The translations under genes and the position numbers were made by a program. A stretch of 64,000 nucleotides of DNA from Hymenopellis radicata (taxonomy: Eukaryota; Basidiomycota; Agaricomycetes; Agaricales; Physalacriaceae): positions 1-64,000 of the forward strand of contig JADNRX010000163.1 in the NCBI GenBank assembly GCA_015501595.1, in the 5' to 3' direction. Below, piece by piece: positions 46,192-57,319 of the stretch. The stretch's first letter is position 1. Each line of letters opens with the position of its first letter. A model generated the notes under the pieces. That model was not told where the DNA came from. It saw nothing but the letters and a program-made list of their open reading frames with translations, and did no database searches.

Positions 46192-47387
46192 ATGTCTGTC
46201 ATTCAGGACAATCCCACCACCCCGGACTCGATAATGGCGCCGGTCAAACGACGTCATCCAGTATTCGTGTTCAGGCAGAGGACACTGACCAAGAGGGTTC
46301 CGCGGAAGACGCTAGTATGTGGGAGGAGCTCTTTGGGACAGAGGCATGCGCAGACGACGACGACAAGACCACGTCTACCACCAACGGCAGCGACCACCTT
46401 CACTCTAACAAAGAGAATATTCTTGCCGCCTCCCCTCCTCGGATTTCTCTGAGTGCAGAATCCTCCACGCAGTGTTCCCTACCGACCGACCATCACTACG
46501 CTATCGAGCCAGAGAAGATTCCCAGTCTACATTCCCCCCAGGGTTCTAAAGCGCATTCGACGCCTCAGCAACCAGCTATTCCTGCCATCCAGCCCAAACC
46601 CCTTTCGCGCAACTTGAAGAACACCGCGTCCGGTATACCCCAGGAGGCGGCACAGGTATTCTCCCCGCCGGCAGGCGATCAAGTCGCATTCCTTCACTAT
46701 CAGGACGTTCGCCAAAATACGGTTTCTGCATCTTCGCCAGGCCTTGTGTTCAGAGCAGACGAAATCACGTTCATGCCACCCACTATTGTCCAAGGACCAC
46801 TCCCTCCCTCAGCTGGAACGCAGGCTGCTGGGAAGGAAGTTGCGCTACGAGGGCCGGCTCCCCGTGCAAAGGCGTCTAAGCGTAAGGCGGCGGGAGATGA
46901 GACGACGCGACGCGTCAAAGACAAGAAGAAGGCTGAAAAGGTGATTTTTCCTGAGGACACGTTGAGCATTTACTGATCTTACTATTCAGGTTCAGCCGGA
47001 ACCGGTCGCCTTCGCTTCCCCAAGCTTTCAGACCCCACAAGCCCAGGCAAGCTCAATCCACTCTAGGCTGTCTTCACCTTCACTAATTTTTTCATGCAGC
47101 GGCCCCCACCGACGGCATTTGACAGTGACTGCATGACCCTCCACCGTCCTCCCATACCGCATCTCCGGTCACAGCAGCTCGCGCCGAACGAGGCACTGTA
47201 TGCGTCGCAGCTACCGGTGAGGCATGTCCTGCAGCTTGTATTTGCCCAGTGGCACAACACCGAGAGGGCACCCGTTTTCCCGGAGGAACTGCATCAGGAA
47301 TTGCCCCACTGGCAAATTCCTGCTAAAAATCCTCAAATACCTGTAATATGTGTGGAATATCTACATTCTCTTGTTTCAGTTGAATAG
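46192..47387 (+). CDS. Family gene D: disordered protein, paralog of gene C
   Basis: ATG 46192 gives MSVIQDNPTTPDSIMAPVKRR, which matches the start of gene C (TMVPFKRR). The following text AEDTDQEGSAEDASMWEELF lies in another frame. Only a 14- or 32-base excision would join them, so the 5' junction is unresolved. A long Ser/Pro-rich exon ends in a basic stretch KASKRKAAGDETTRRVKDKK, then an intron, VQPEPVAFASPSFQTPQAQ, a GC-AG intron (47047-47099), and a final exon RPPPTAFDSDCM...QQLAPNEALYASQLP...HVLQLVFAQW ending at 47387. The last two exons align with gene C. The basic stretch followed directly by an intron also resembles genes A and B. No known domain. Confidence 0.5.
47047..47099 (+). 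other. GC-AG intron in gene D
   Basis: Donor CCCAG|GCAAGCTC, acceptor CATGCAG; 53 bases. The same intron in gene C (28478-28526) starts GTAAGCCTC, so the position is confirmed by a paralog and the donor has changed between GT and GC. Confidence 0.75.
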
Positions 47388-48826
47388 CAGAAATAGGAAA
47401 AATTCGCTATCCCCGTAATAGCGGAAAGTTGGTTTTAGCTTCCACAAGTTAAGGTCAGTGAGAGCAAGCATGGGTCAAACAGCAGGTTCCTTAGCTTATT
47501 GAGCCTTGTATTGCAGTACACACGGATGAAAAGTGGTAAAGACAGCATATATTGGTGTACATATTGATACAGCAGTGTGCTACTACTGTATATAGGTAAC
47601 ATAAGAGTAGAAAAGTAAGTGAAACTGCCAAGCCGTGAAACTCACCTCACAACACTTGCATGAGCACCGCAGTCATCCGGGTCCATATGTACGCCAGTAG
47701 GTCCGAGCTCGTCGCGCGCGGTTAGTTGTCCGAACACAATACCCCGGCAGAGAAGGATGAGGTGCTGGCGACGTATGGCTTCTCCTCGTCGTCAGAGGTT
47801 TCGAGGATGATGACGGTAAGTGGCGGCTTCGATGAGTGCGAACTGTGAGTGGCTCAACTAGGCGGCAGACTGGCGCTGGCGCCACGGGTGGTGAGCCAAC
47901 GCGCTTTGTCATCTACAGAGCCGGTTCCACCCGCGGCGGCTTCCTCGATGAGTGTGTAGCATTACGCACCATGCGCATCGTGGCCAGCTTGGGGATTCCT
48001 GTATCGGTCCACGTCGTCAGGTCGCAGCGAGAGGAGGGGATGTCTGTGCGTCTGTGCCATGTCGTGTACCTAGACCGTAACATAGCAGAGCGGGGGATGT
48101 CGAGTCGGCTTGTGGATGCGAATTTCGTCCATAGCGAGGTAGGGAGCGGTCGACTTGCGGGATAATGTGTCGTCGGTCGGCTTGTGGATTCGAGAGTGGG
48201 AGTCATGCTTGAGAATCGGGGTGTGGCGTTTCGCGAGCGGTCGGCTTGCGGGAGAACGTGTCGTCGGTCGGTGCGGAATCGAGAGTGGGAATGGTGGCGT
48301 AGAGTCGCTCGACTTGTGGTCAGCTTGCGGAATTGAAGGTAAATCGTGGCTTGAGGATCGAGGCGTCTCGTGGTCGTAAACGGTCGACTTGCGCAGGAGT
48401 GAGTGTTGGAACTTGCGCGGTAAAAGCCCGCGTGGACGGACAAAAAGACGCACCTTGCGGTCCCCGCCATCGAAAAATGTGCTCCATGAAGGTTGCGGGT
48501 TGCCAGCGCAGCGGCAACGCGAAGAGATTGACGCGAAAAACTAGGTGCTTGTCGCACGCAGTGTTGGAAAGCGTCTGGCAGGTCGTGGAGTAAAGGCAAG
48601 GTGTCCAACCATGTTTGGCCATGGTTCGTTTTGATGTACCGGGCATCGGTCCGGTCCGGAGTTTGAAATGGACTTGAACGATTTGCATCTCGATTGACTT
48701 CGTCTTTTGCTTCATCGACGTTGACCTGGCTACCGCCCCCCCGTCAGCAATTAGGACTGCAACTCCATTGATCCCGAGAGGCTGTAGAGGCTCTATGAGG
48801 TGTAAAAATATTCGACCATTTTCTTA
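47388..48826. other. Gene-poor stretch with an imperfect tandem repeat
   Basis: About 1.4 kb. Long minus-strand frames (47913-48608, 48070-48453) are Arg/Thr/Ser-rich and coincide with repeated sequence, so I do not treat them as genes. Confidence 0.4.
48146..48300. repeat. Imperfect tandem duplication, period about 92 bases
   Basis: The block GAGCGGTCG.CTTGCGGGA...GTGTCGTCGGTCGG followed by TCGAGAGTGGGA occurs at about 48146 and again at about 48236, with smaller echoes (GTCGACTTG, GTCAGCTTGCGG) to about 48400. Confidence 0.6.
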
Positions 48827-49183
48827 ATGCAAAGACTCGCGGATTCCTACTTATTTGGCAGAACAAGGAGTGAAAAGTGTGATTGGCAAGTTTTTTGTAC
48901 CTATTTTCAACTGAAACAAGCACATTGTGCTAATTCTATGAATATTGACTTTTACGAAATATTTTTGAAGGAATTTGCCAGTGGGGTTTTTCCTGATGTG
49001 GATCTTGGGTCTGACATTATACAGAAGGTGCCGGCCGACAGGCTTCCAACCCTCCTGACGATGGCGTCAATACCACCACCAATACAGCATGGCGGGCAGG
49101 AGATACTGAAAACCATGCATGACACATTGAGCGATGAAACGTTTAAACCCGTACCTTGGGATATCATGAAGAAGTGCGATTAG
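48827..49183 (+). CDS. Small open frame, 118 codons, unrecognised
   Basis: An ATG-started frame from 48827 to 49183 with balanced amino-acid use (MQRLADSYLFGRTRSEKCDW ... HDTLSDETFKPVPWDIMKKCD). It is AT-richer than its neighbours. No domain is recognised. It may be a small gene or the last exon of a lost one. Confidence 0.35.
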   Translation: MQRLADSYLFGRTRSEKCDWQVFCTYFQLKQAHCANSMNIDFYEIFLKEFASGVFPDVDLGSDIIQKVPADRLPTLLTMASIPPPIQHGGQEILKTMHDTLSDETFKPVPWDIMKKCD

Positions 49184-49408
49184 GGCGCCGTCATTGTTAA
49201 TTTGTGGTATATATTCTTTTCTTCTGCTCTCGTTGCTAGTTTTCAAGTTGTAGTCATTCATGAAAAACAGATCGTTATTCGACTACTAGTATGCTATTTG
49301 TTGTACATATTCAACTCGACTCCGATACTTAGACGAGGTTGAAAGCAGGTTCCTTGAGATGTGGTTTTTTGAAGATAGAGATGTCCAATCCCGCGCGCTT
49401 CAGCTCTC

Positions 49409-51173
49409 TCAACTCGTCCAGTCCCATGGTCCCAGGGGTACAACCGCGGGGGAAGTACGAGAGTTATACTCTATGCGCACCCTCTTGAATCCAGCACCAT
49501 ACCGCTGGCGTAATTTAAGCAGGTTGAGGAAGTGGGCATCCACGAAATAGAGCGGCTTTGAACTTCCCAAGTCACTATAGCAGAACACTGATAACCTGGG
49601 AAGCATTGTGTAGATGGGGATTTCTGATGCATCGTCGCCGGGAGCAGTTTCGATGAACTGGGCCGGCGTCTTCGGCCCATCCTCAGAATTCGAATCCTGA
49701 TCAGACAGCTCCGAGTCCTCAGCATCAGAATGCGACGACTCTGAATCGCCTCCAGAATCACCATCAGAGTCGGAGGATTCTGAATCTTCGTCCTCCGAGT
49801 TGGCATCATCAGTGGTGGCGCGCAACATGGATATGAGCTCTCCCATAGCAAGGTCTGGCTGTGTTAAACACTGCTCGAGTGGCAGAGTATAACCTACGTG
49901 CAGCTCGATTAGATCGGGTAAGAGAGGAAGCAGCATGACAAGGTCGTCGCCTCTAAACTGGCAGTCGGTGAGCATCAGAATTTGGAGCCCACATTTTGAG
50001 ATACGGAGCAGCGATACGATGCGGAAGACTGCCTCAACGAAGGCCAGTTCCTTGTTGGAGCGCTGGGGCGGGATAATTTCCAGCTTGACGATATTAGGCA
50101 GAATCAAGGCGCTGAGAAGATCGACGTCGGATGTCGTCAATGATGTGAGTGTGGAGTGGGTTACTCGTTCTGTGATCTGCCAACTAGAGTCACCCCAATG
50201 CCCAGGATACGTCTTGAGCGATCGAAGATTGGGGCAATCTCGCAGAATGTGAACCGAGTGGAGTGTGGAATCGCGGATGTTGCGACATGATAGGTCAACC
50301 ACCGTCCGAAGTTGAGAGTATCCCGGGAGCTGAAAATCCACAAGCTCAAGGCCCGCGAACTTGAGCTCCTCCAGTTCCTGCGCGGTATCGAAGAAGGTGA
50401 CCGGAGTTGGCAGTTGAGTGTCTAGCACTCGGGCCAGGAATACGAGGCTTCGTAGACGAGGCAGACGACCCCGAATGGCGGATAGCGGGGCAAGCGAAGT
50501 GACCTTGAAACGACAGAACTTCACATCCCTCCATCGTGGAGAAATGCTAATGAGGATGCTGAGGAGCTCTTCGGTCAGACCATCGCGTAATTGGGGTACA
50601 ACGACGGTGCCGGTGGTGGAGAAGCGGATGTCGCGAGTGCTCCCCGTTCTTTCCAAGAAGCACTTCAACAGTGCCACGGGGTCTCGGAGTTTATGTGCCG
50701 TCCACACACCAATGCCAATGATGCTGACTGTCCAAAGGGCGCTACTTGAGTGCATCACGGCACTCCATTTTCTGCATACACGGCACAGAACCCATGGGCC
50801 TTTCGTAATGTCGAAGACGGAGGTCTCCGGGGCGAGTTGGAGATAGGCAGAGAATATCTCTTGCAGTACCTCCGGTGGAATGCTGCGAACCAGCGAAGTG
50901 GTCGCATCGAACTGACTCTGTAGATCTCGCAGATCCTTTTGGTGCCCCTCTAGAAGAGCCAACTCATCCCGGAGTTGCGCTGTTCTCAGGCCAAGTTCTG
51001 AGAGGGGAAAGTCAAACGAACGACGCCACTCTTGGACCATCGACTCCTCTTGAAGAGTCGCTGGCACATTCGTAGAGGAGAGACGTTGGAGTAGAGGAAG
51101 CAGGGATGCCTGCTGTGCGGAGATAGGATAGTATTGTGGAAATTTCGGAAGGTTTTCTATGTCCGATGACGAC
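49409..51173 (-). CDS. F-box protein with acidic Ser/Asp tract (first exon unresolved)
   Basis: A long exon from an acceptor at 51173 to a stop at 49409. N-terminal coiled-coil-like text (RTAQLRDELALLEGHQKDLR) is followed by an F-box, IPPEVLQEIFSAYL...VCRKWSAVMHSSSALW, and then leucine-rich repeat-like text. Near 49670-49830 is a tract of Ser, Asp and Glu (NSEDEDSESSDSDGDS and similar). The C-terminus reads PLYFVDAHFLNLLKL. An upstream coding piece at 51230-51289 may hold the start (ATG at 51289), but the frame cannot be joined cleanly. Role by family: substrate adaptor of an SCF ubiquitin ligase. The acidic tract could bind basic proteins; this is inference. Confidence 0.7.
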
Positions 51174-51576
51174 CTAGAGTAGAGAAATGTGAGTTACTGG
51201 ACCCTCGAAACATAGCGAACTCACATCGCTGTATTCTGAAATTATAGCACTCGGAGGAATGTACGAAACCGTTCTGCAGAAATGTTCATGTTGTCTTGGT
51301 CTGAGTCAAAAAGACGCGACGTGTCACATCAGGTGACGTGATTGCCTTCAATCTGTTTTTCTCACGGCCTCCCTGCTCTCTTACCTGCCATCATGTTGCC
51401 ACAATACGTGCGATATCGTTATCTCGGTCGCATACACGGAGTACCTCTCACGATATTTCTTCATTTGCCACGTTCAACATCCAACTCCATAATGGCGCCA
51501 TTTGATCCCTTCTGACGAAACGACTATATCAGCGGTGATACGATGGCTCTTAGCCATCGCCCTCCTTGGCACGAAA
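51174..51576. other. Gap between F-box gene and MFS gene
   Basis: About 400 bases containing the possible first exon of the F-box gene and the MFS promoter. The last 40 bases before the MFS start recur at 24789. Confidence 0.35.
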
Positions 51577-53910
51577 ATGTCTTCTCTATCTTCGTCGCGG
51601 TTGGAATTAGACGTGCAGGATAAGAAACTCCTGCGAAAGGTTGATTACAGGTCGGTCTTTTTCTGATTGCTTTCCTTGGACGCTACTTCTACCTCGGATC
51701 ATAGGCTCATTCCGATTCTAACATTACTATACCTGTTGAGCTTCCTTGATCGGTTAGTGGACAACTTCGTTTATCCTTAAGTTCTGTGTGATAACCTATT
51801 CGTGTTTAGAAGCAACATCGGAAATGCGAGGTAGTTATTCCAGTTAGGGTCTAGCCGCTCTCATTCACACCTCCTACAGAATCGTTGGACTGGCAGACGT
51901 AGGATTCATACGTGATCCACTTGCTCTCGCTACTAATCTCACGGCACCGACGTCCAGGACATCAACCTCTCTCCACCTGCATACAACACGTCCCTTGCGC
52001 TCTATTTCGTGGCATATGTTCTCTTCGAAGTCCCTGCCAATGTCAGCGGTCTTCTCTTCTGCCTCATCATCGCTCATCTATTCCCATAGATAATGTATGC
52101 GTTCTATCCTCGGCATCATTCAGAACTCTATCAACATCTGTCGCAGATTGAAACGATTCGATCCTCAGATCTGGCTTCCAACGCTAACGCTGGCCTGGGG
52201 AATAGCCAGTGTCGGACAAGGCTTGATTACGAATCAGGCGGGGCTTCTCGGTATTCGGTTTTGTTAGTCTCTTTCTACAGCCTACAATTCTCGCGGACTA
52301 AGCGGCTTTTCAGTACTCGGCGTCACCGAAGCGGGTCTGTTCCCTGGTGTCATATTTCTCTTCTCGGTTTACTATCGTCGGTGAGCACAACGATATCAAA
52401 TGACGACCCCCTGTTCTGACGAATTTTTCGATCCCAGACGCGAGCGAAGCTGGAGAGTGGCCATTTTCTTCGGTGGTGCGGCCTTGGCTGGGGCGTTTGG
52501 GGGTAAGCTTTATAGCTTTGGGTCGATGAAACTTGAGTGACTCATGCGGTCACTGACAGGTATCCTCGCGTTCGCGTTGGGTAAAATGGACGGCGTTGGC
52601 GGTCGTAGAGGATGGTCATGGTCTGCACACCTTACATCATCTGACAATGCGTAACCATTAACCCGTTATCGTAGGATCTTCATTATGGAGGGGATCCTGA
52701 CTATCGCAGTCTCCCTGGTGTCGTACTTCATCGTGCCAACATGGTCATACAAAGCTAAATTCGTAAGGCACCATCTGCTCGTCCGAATTCGACTCATCCA
52801 GCTTGACGTAGCTCACCGACGACGAACGTAACCGACTTCTTACGAGACTTAACGAAGATTCGGATGCGGGTAAAAGGGAGAAATTCGAGTGGCTTTACGT
52901 TCGACAAGCAGTTACAGACCACCTGGTTTGGGGTTACGCTCTCCTATTTCACGGTTTTGCCTTCGTCCTCTACTCTCTGAGTCTCTTCATGGTAAGCCCC
53001 AGCGGACTCCGAAAGCAAGTGAGGCTGAACGTAGATATCAGCCTTCAATTATTGCTGGACTTGGGTTCAAGAGCTGGCAGGCGCAATTGTAAGTGCCTTG
53101 TCCTTCTGCGTTACAACTTATGAACATTGTTGTAGAATGACAGTACCACCGAATGCGTTGGCTAGTATATCGATCTGGTTGACCGTGTGGGCATCTTCGA
53201 AGTACAATCTCCGGGCTCCTTTTATCATAGCTTCTGCGGTTGTCGCCATCATCGGTATACTCTTTCGTGTCGTATAACCTGTTCCAGTTAGCTCATTATC
53301 GCACACAGGTTACATTGTCCTCGTGACTGCGACGACTGGTGAGCCCACTATTATTTGTCAGCTGATTGAAATTCTCACTGGACGGATGGTTCGTCTTCAA
53401 GCTGGCGGGCAATACGTCGGCGTTCATTTTGCCGCGGCTGGCGTCTATGTCGGCAATGCACTACTTCTCAGGCACGTCGCTTCTTCCACACACTATCACT
53501 ATAAAGATTCCGTCTAGTTGGCCTGGAGAGAACGTCTCTAGTCAAACCAAACGTGCCGTAGCTGTCGCTATGCAAATAACTATCGGCGACACTGGCGCCA
53601 TTGCTGGGTGCGCGTCTTGTTCCATCAGAGGCACTTCTTCTGGCTAAGCAGTTCATTCAGGGTTCTCATTTACCGTCCCAACTTTGCTGGACATCGCTAC
53701 CGGAAGCCCCACATCATTGCGATAGGATATCTTGTTTTCGCGATAGCTGTGACGGTGTATCTGTGGGTGTCCATGTCAAGGGAAAACAAGCGGCGCAACC
53801 TACTTGTTTCGAGCGGCGATGAAACAGGCGAGAAGCATGATGAGGCTGTAGACGAAGAAGATAAAACAGTACTCGGAGACCGACATGTCGATTATCGCTA
53901 TGTTTTGTAA
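51577..53910 (+). CDS. MFS transporter, anion:cation symporter (Tna1/Dal5-like) family
   Basis: An intact gene of about 13 exons. ATG 51577 starts MSSLSSSRLELDVQD. Then DYRLIPILTLLYLLSFLDR-SNIGNAR, the family signature across helix 1, VAYVLFEVPAN, GVTEAGLFPGV with SVYYRR (the second signature), GGAALAGAFGGILAF, GWSWIFIMEGILTI, a central loop KFLTDDERNRLL, the second six-helix half (VPPNALASISIWLTVW, FIIASAVVAIIGYIV, YVGVHFAAAGVYVGNALLLS) and a charged tail ending at 53910. A GC-AG intron occurs at 53472-53517. This family imports small carboxylates and vitamins such as nicotinate or allantoate in yeast; the substrate here is not decided. Its 5' end is duplicated at 24789-24914. Confidence 0.8.
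53472..53517 (+). other. GC-AG intron in the MFS gene
   Basis: Donor CTCAG|GCACGT, acceptor CGTCTAG; 46 bases. Removal joins NALLLS to WPGENV in frame, as in the family. Confidence 0.7.
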
Positions 53911-54689
53911 ATGACCATTAACCCAGACCTTTCTCGGATGGAGTTCAACCCGAATGATTGGCTAAACGGCGTGCTGTTGACGCGTGTATACGCGATGTTT
54001 ACTGGAACTCGGACAGTTGAATAAATTGCCATCCACGCCAGCACTTGGCGACGCGGATGCTACTCTCGCAGCCTCATCAGGCTGCGAGAGTAGCATCCGC
54101 CGGCAGAAGAAAGCGTCTACGCTTGACGGGATTCTATACGGCCGCGTTGTGATTTACCGTAACCTCAAAATCGCTCTTTAGTTATGCCTGGAAATGTTTA
54201 ACAACTGTTCTCATTCAAGTGGGATATGACTTTCAACTTCTTATAACAACTTGAAGCCCCTCACCCCTCCTGGGAAAAGACTCCAAGTTGTTTTTGCTTG
54301 ATCTTACAGGTACCGCAGCTACGTATAGCGTTGAAATGCATTCTGAGGTTCTGAACTATGTCTCTTCTCCGAAATCCGGGCTCCCTGGGTCATACTGGCA
54401 GTTGACTTTGAGTTGACTGGCAGTACTTCATGGACCGGGAAAGCCGGACCGCTAATGATGCCGTCGGCAATTGGGTTACTTCCTGCTCTTAACCACCAAG
54501 CAAGCTTCAAGTTCAACTCACGGGCACCTAGACTTCCTCTCAATTCGCCCAGTACCCTGTGCAAAAAACGCGAAATTCCGCTCTATCGCTCTTCTTCACG
54601 GCCTCTTTTCGAAAGTCGCACGCGCTCTCTATTTCCTCCACCAACGTCATATCTGGAGGCTATGCATCTTTTCAACAAACTCCCATGAC
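53911..54689. other. Intergenic with a perfect hairpin
   Basis: About 780 bases between the MFS stop and the next gene. Apart from the 22-base inverted repeat (listed separately) I see no feature. Confidence 0.4.
54053..54100. repeat. Perfect 22-base inverted repeat, 4-base loop
   Basis: Left arm 54053-54074 (starts GCGGATGCTACTC) and right arm 54079-54100 (ends GAGTAGCATCCGC) are exact reverse complements around CATC. The stem is GC-rich, with no mismatch. Confidence 0.95.
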
Positions 54690-56548
54690 ATGCAGTCCGC
54701 AGCCGCTGTCAAAGCTCGAGTGCCCCGCAATCCAGGTAGACGTGAATGACTTGTCCCAGCGTATGACTTACTGCGTTGTTAGTCTTCGACGTGCTATCCT
54801 CACACATTCGACGATTGCAAACGGACTCGGATTCCGGCCAGCTCTCGGATCACCATGAAATTTTGGGTATTCTGCGCCGGTTGACTACTTCTGAAGCAGG
54901 CGATCGGGGACCTGTGGATGCTTGGCTCGTGCAGCGCGCTTTGGACTGGTCGGGAAATATTATACAGCCACTGAAGCATTTTCTGACTGTGGTGGAGGAT
55001 ACGGTGTCGGCACATCCGGTACTAGCGGGTTTCGTGTGGGGATGTATTCGGTTTGTCTTGACGGTATGTGCCACTGTGCGAGGGGAGGATGTAGCTGGGA
55101 GTAACGTCCTTTGGCAGGGTATGTCTGGACATTCGAAACACTTTGAGTCGGCGACGAAGATTCTGAAGGATATATGCTCGAGGCTATCGTTCTATCGAGA
55201 CGTCGATCCGGCTGTGTATCGCAACTCCCCTGCCGTTCAAGATGTTAGTAGCTTTCTTGAATTCTGCAGCAAGTTAATGCGGAGACTTGTAGGCTTTAGC
55301 GCGCTTATTGGGTGCCATACTCGATCTGTGCTACGAAGTGTACCATATTTATCACAATCGTGTCAATGGTGAGTCAGACTGGTATTGATTGATTGTCCAT
55401 TCCTTATTGTATGATTAGGCCCAATACCATTGCTGGCCATATCCCTACCCAGCAAAGACCCTTGGAAGAGTGCTAATATGCGGCGCATACTCGCCCGTTT
55501 CAACGAAGCAGAGGCCGAGCTCAGGCGTGTTATCAAGAACGAGCGCAAAAGTCGGGCTATGAGCGATAGTTCCAGTCATGCTCGATTGCGCGCAGAAGAA
55601 GATCGGCGATATATCATCGAGAATCAGCAGACTGGGGACTATCAGCACAAGGGTAGCTTTCCTTCATTTCTTTGAAATCTTGTCTGACGACCTTTCCAGT
55701 CCACGAATATCGACGGATGCTAATGCAGATTCCCCATGCGCGAATAGTTGATAGACGCGCAAAGATCCTTCAGCCTGATCTGGGAACAGAGGACTGGATC
55801 CTGCGCACACCGGAGTATTCGTCTTGGTCCTCGGTGCCGCTTTCCATGGCTCAGATTCGTTCAGCAGACCACATACTTCATATTCATGGCAAAAGTGAGC
55901 AGATCTATCTTGGGTTGTTCTATGGCTGACGATGTTGTTAGTGAACGACAACCCAACGTGAGTTTTTCCATTGTAGTGCACGTACCTGGCTTATAGCGAT
56001 TGCTCAGATATGTGGTTCTGGATGACCTTTTGCATCAACACAAAAGATACCGCGAAACGTTGGACATCAGTGTATCCTTCTATCGCTGCCAAACTCATGA
56101 CCCGGATTATCTGGATCCGCTCATCGTTCTTGGTTCCATATTCGGCGACCTTCTCTCGCACCTTCCAATTCATCTACAGCACCAATACACGTCGCTCCAA
56201 TTCGACACCGTATCCCAACTGGAAGAGTCCATTCGTCTCGTAGCGCAGAATTTCGACAAGGCGTATATCGTGTTGGAGGACGTTACGGCGTGCCCGCCGT
56301 TATCGCTGGATAGGATTGTTTTGTCGGTGAAGAAGATGGCGTCGACGAGGACCGTTTACGTTGCCATCGTGGATCGGACGACTGAGAGGTTGAGTCGTGC
56401 GTTTCGGACCTCGCCGACTATTGCGCTTGGAGACGAGGGTCAGCGGTCGGCTGCGGCGCGCCCTTCAAGGAAGCTTTCGCCAGCTGGGTCGGCGTATTTT
56501 GAGGACCAGGCGAGTTTGGCTAGTGCGAGTCTTAGGGCGCAGGATTGA
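54690..56548 (+). CDS. NACHT-type STAND paralog lacking P-loop, Walker B and repeats
   Basis: A multi-exon gene similar to the NACHT gene at 60834. ATG 54690 starts MQSAAAVKARVPRNP, and a phase-1 intron joins to VFDVLSSHIRRLQ. The shared N-terminal domain follows (QRALDWSGNIIQPLKHFL, HPVLAGFVWGCIRFVLT, GAILDLCYEVYHIYH, PWKSANMRRILARF), then HGK. At the P-loop, GK-PGAGKTVL of the paralog is replaced by GK-MNDNP: that exon is 16 bases instead of 25, but the frame stays open (TYVVLDDLLHQH via acceptor GCTCAG). Walker B VVIDALDEC is replaced by IVLEDVTAC. The protein stops at 56548 after a Ser/Arg-rich tail, with no winged helix or ankyrin repeats. ATP binding is therefore unlikely. It may be a decoy or regulator, or a decaying copy. 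Confidence 0.65.
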
Positions 56549-57319
56549 GGCAGTGTATGTATGTATTTATCTTATCTAGCATGATGAATGTGGGCCTGAT
56601 CTTGATCTGCCACAGCTGCTTGCCGTCATCATGAACGGAGACTACGTTGAACGATTTCCCTTATGCGTCTCGTGATCGAGTATCCTCGCGTTTTATTCGC
56701 TCCGCTCAGTGGTCCGGCGGGACCTTACAAGCCCCGGCAGCAGCCTGTTGGGTTCATCGCCTCCCCTCACATATCAACTACAAGTCAGTGGATTCCATGC
56801 CACATCTGGATGCGTCCTCTATCCGGCTAAGAAGGTCCTCGAAAGCTTCATACATGCGGACTTTGACGCCCGTCAGCAAACAGTGTACGAGTTTCTTTTC
56901 CATTTCGTAGCTCTTATCTCAACGATTTTAGAACGTGGAATTGCCAGTTTGTCATGTATGGCGCAACCAACCTTACATTCTTGGGCTTTTGCCTGCAAAT
57001 TCATTTTCAGAGTGCTGTCCATAAATAGCTACTTGGACGTGTATTATAGCCTGTCTTTCATCTCCAATGTTTTTCAGTTCCGCTTTGGAATGTAGAAAAC
57101 GTGATGGCGCGCAGGTTATAGGTAGCACGCAGATATAAACGGGATCATCTTCATTCATTTACGGAAGACACTACTGTCATAATAATAGGACGTGAAAGAG
57201 GCTAAAAAGGCGCCAAATGTGGCAATGATCGCGATCGAGGCTCTCCTTGTCTTTCGACCACCATCACCCCATGCAGATTTCCTGCTCCGCCTCTCCCCCT
57301 CTCGACATCGCTGGAGACA
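56549..57319. other. Intergenic, nothing recognised
   Basis: About 770 bases. Short frames on both strands have no recognisable content. Confidence 0.35.

Noticed and set aside
48146..48400. Repeat block considered as a CRISPR-like array
   Set aside because: Only about two imperfect units, with no constant repeat and variable spacer pattern, and the genome is fungal.
47913..48608. 231-codon minus-strand frame
   Set aside because: Arg/Thr/Ser-rich and lying over an imperfect tandem repeat; no domain and no introns. Open frames are expected by chance in such repeats.
55990..56243. Frameshift in the NACHT-type paralog after the P-loop exon
   Set aside because: The apparent break disappears if the next acceptor (GCTCAG) is used, which aligns exactly with the paralog; so I treat the frame as intact.
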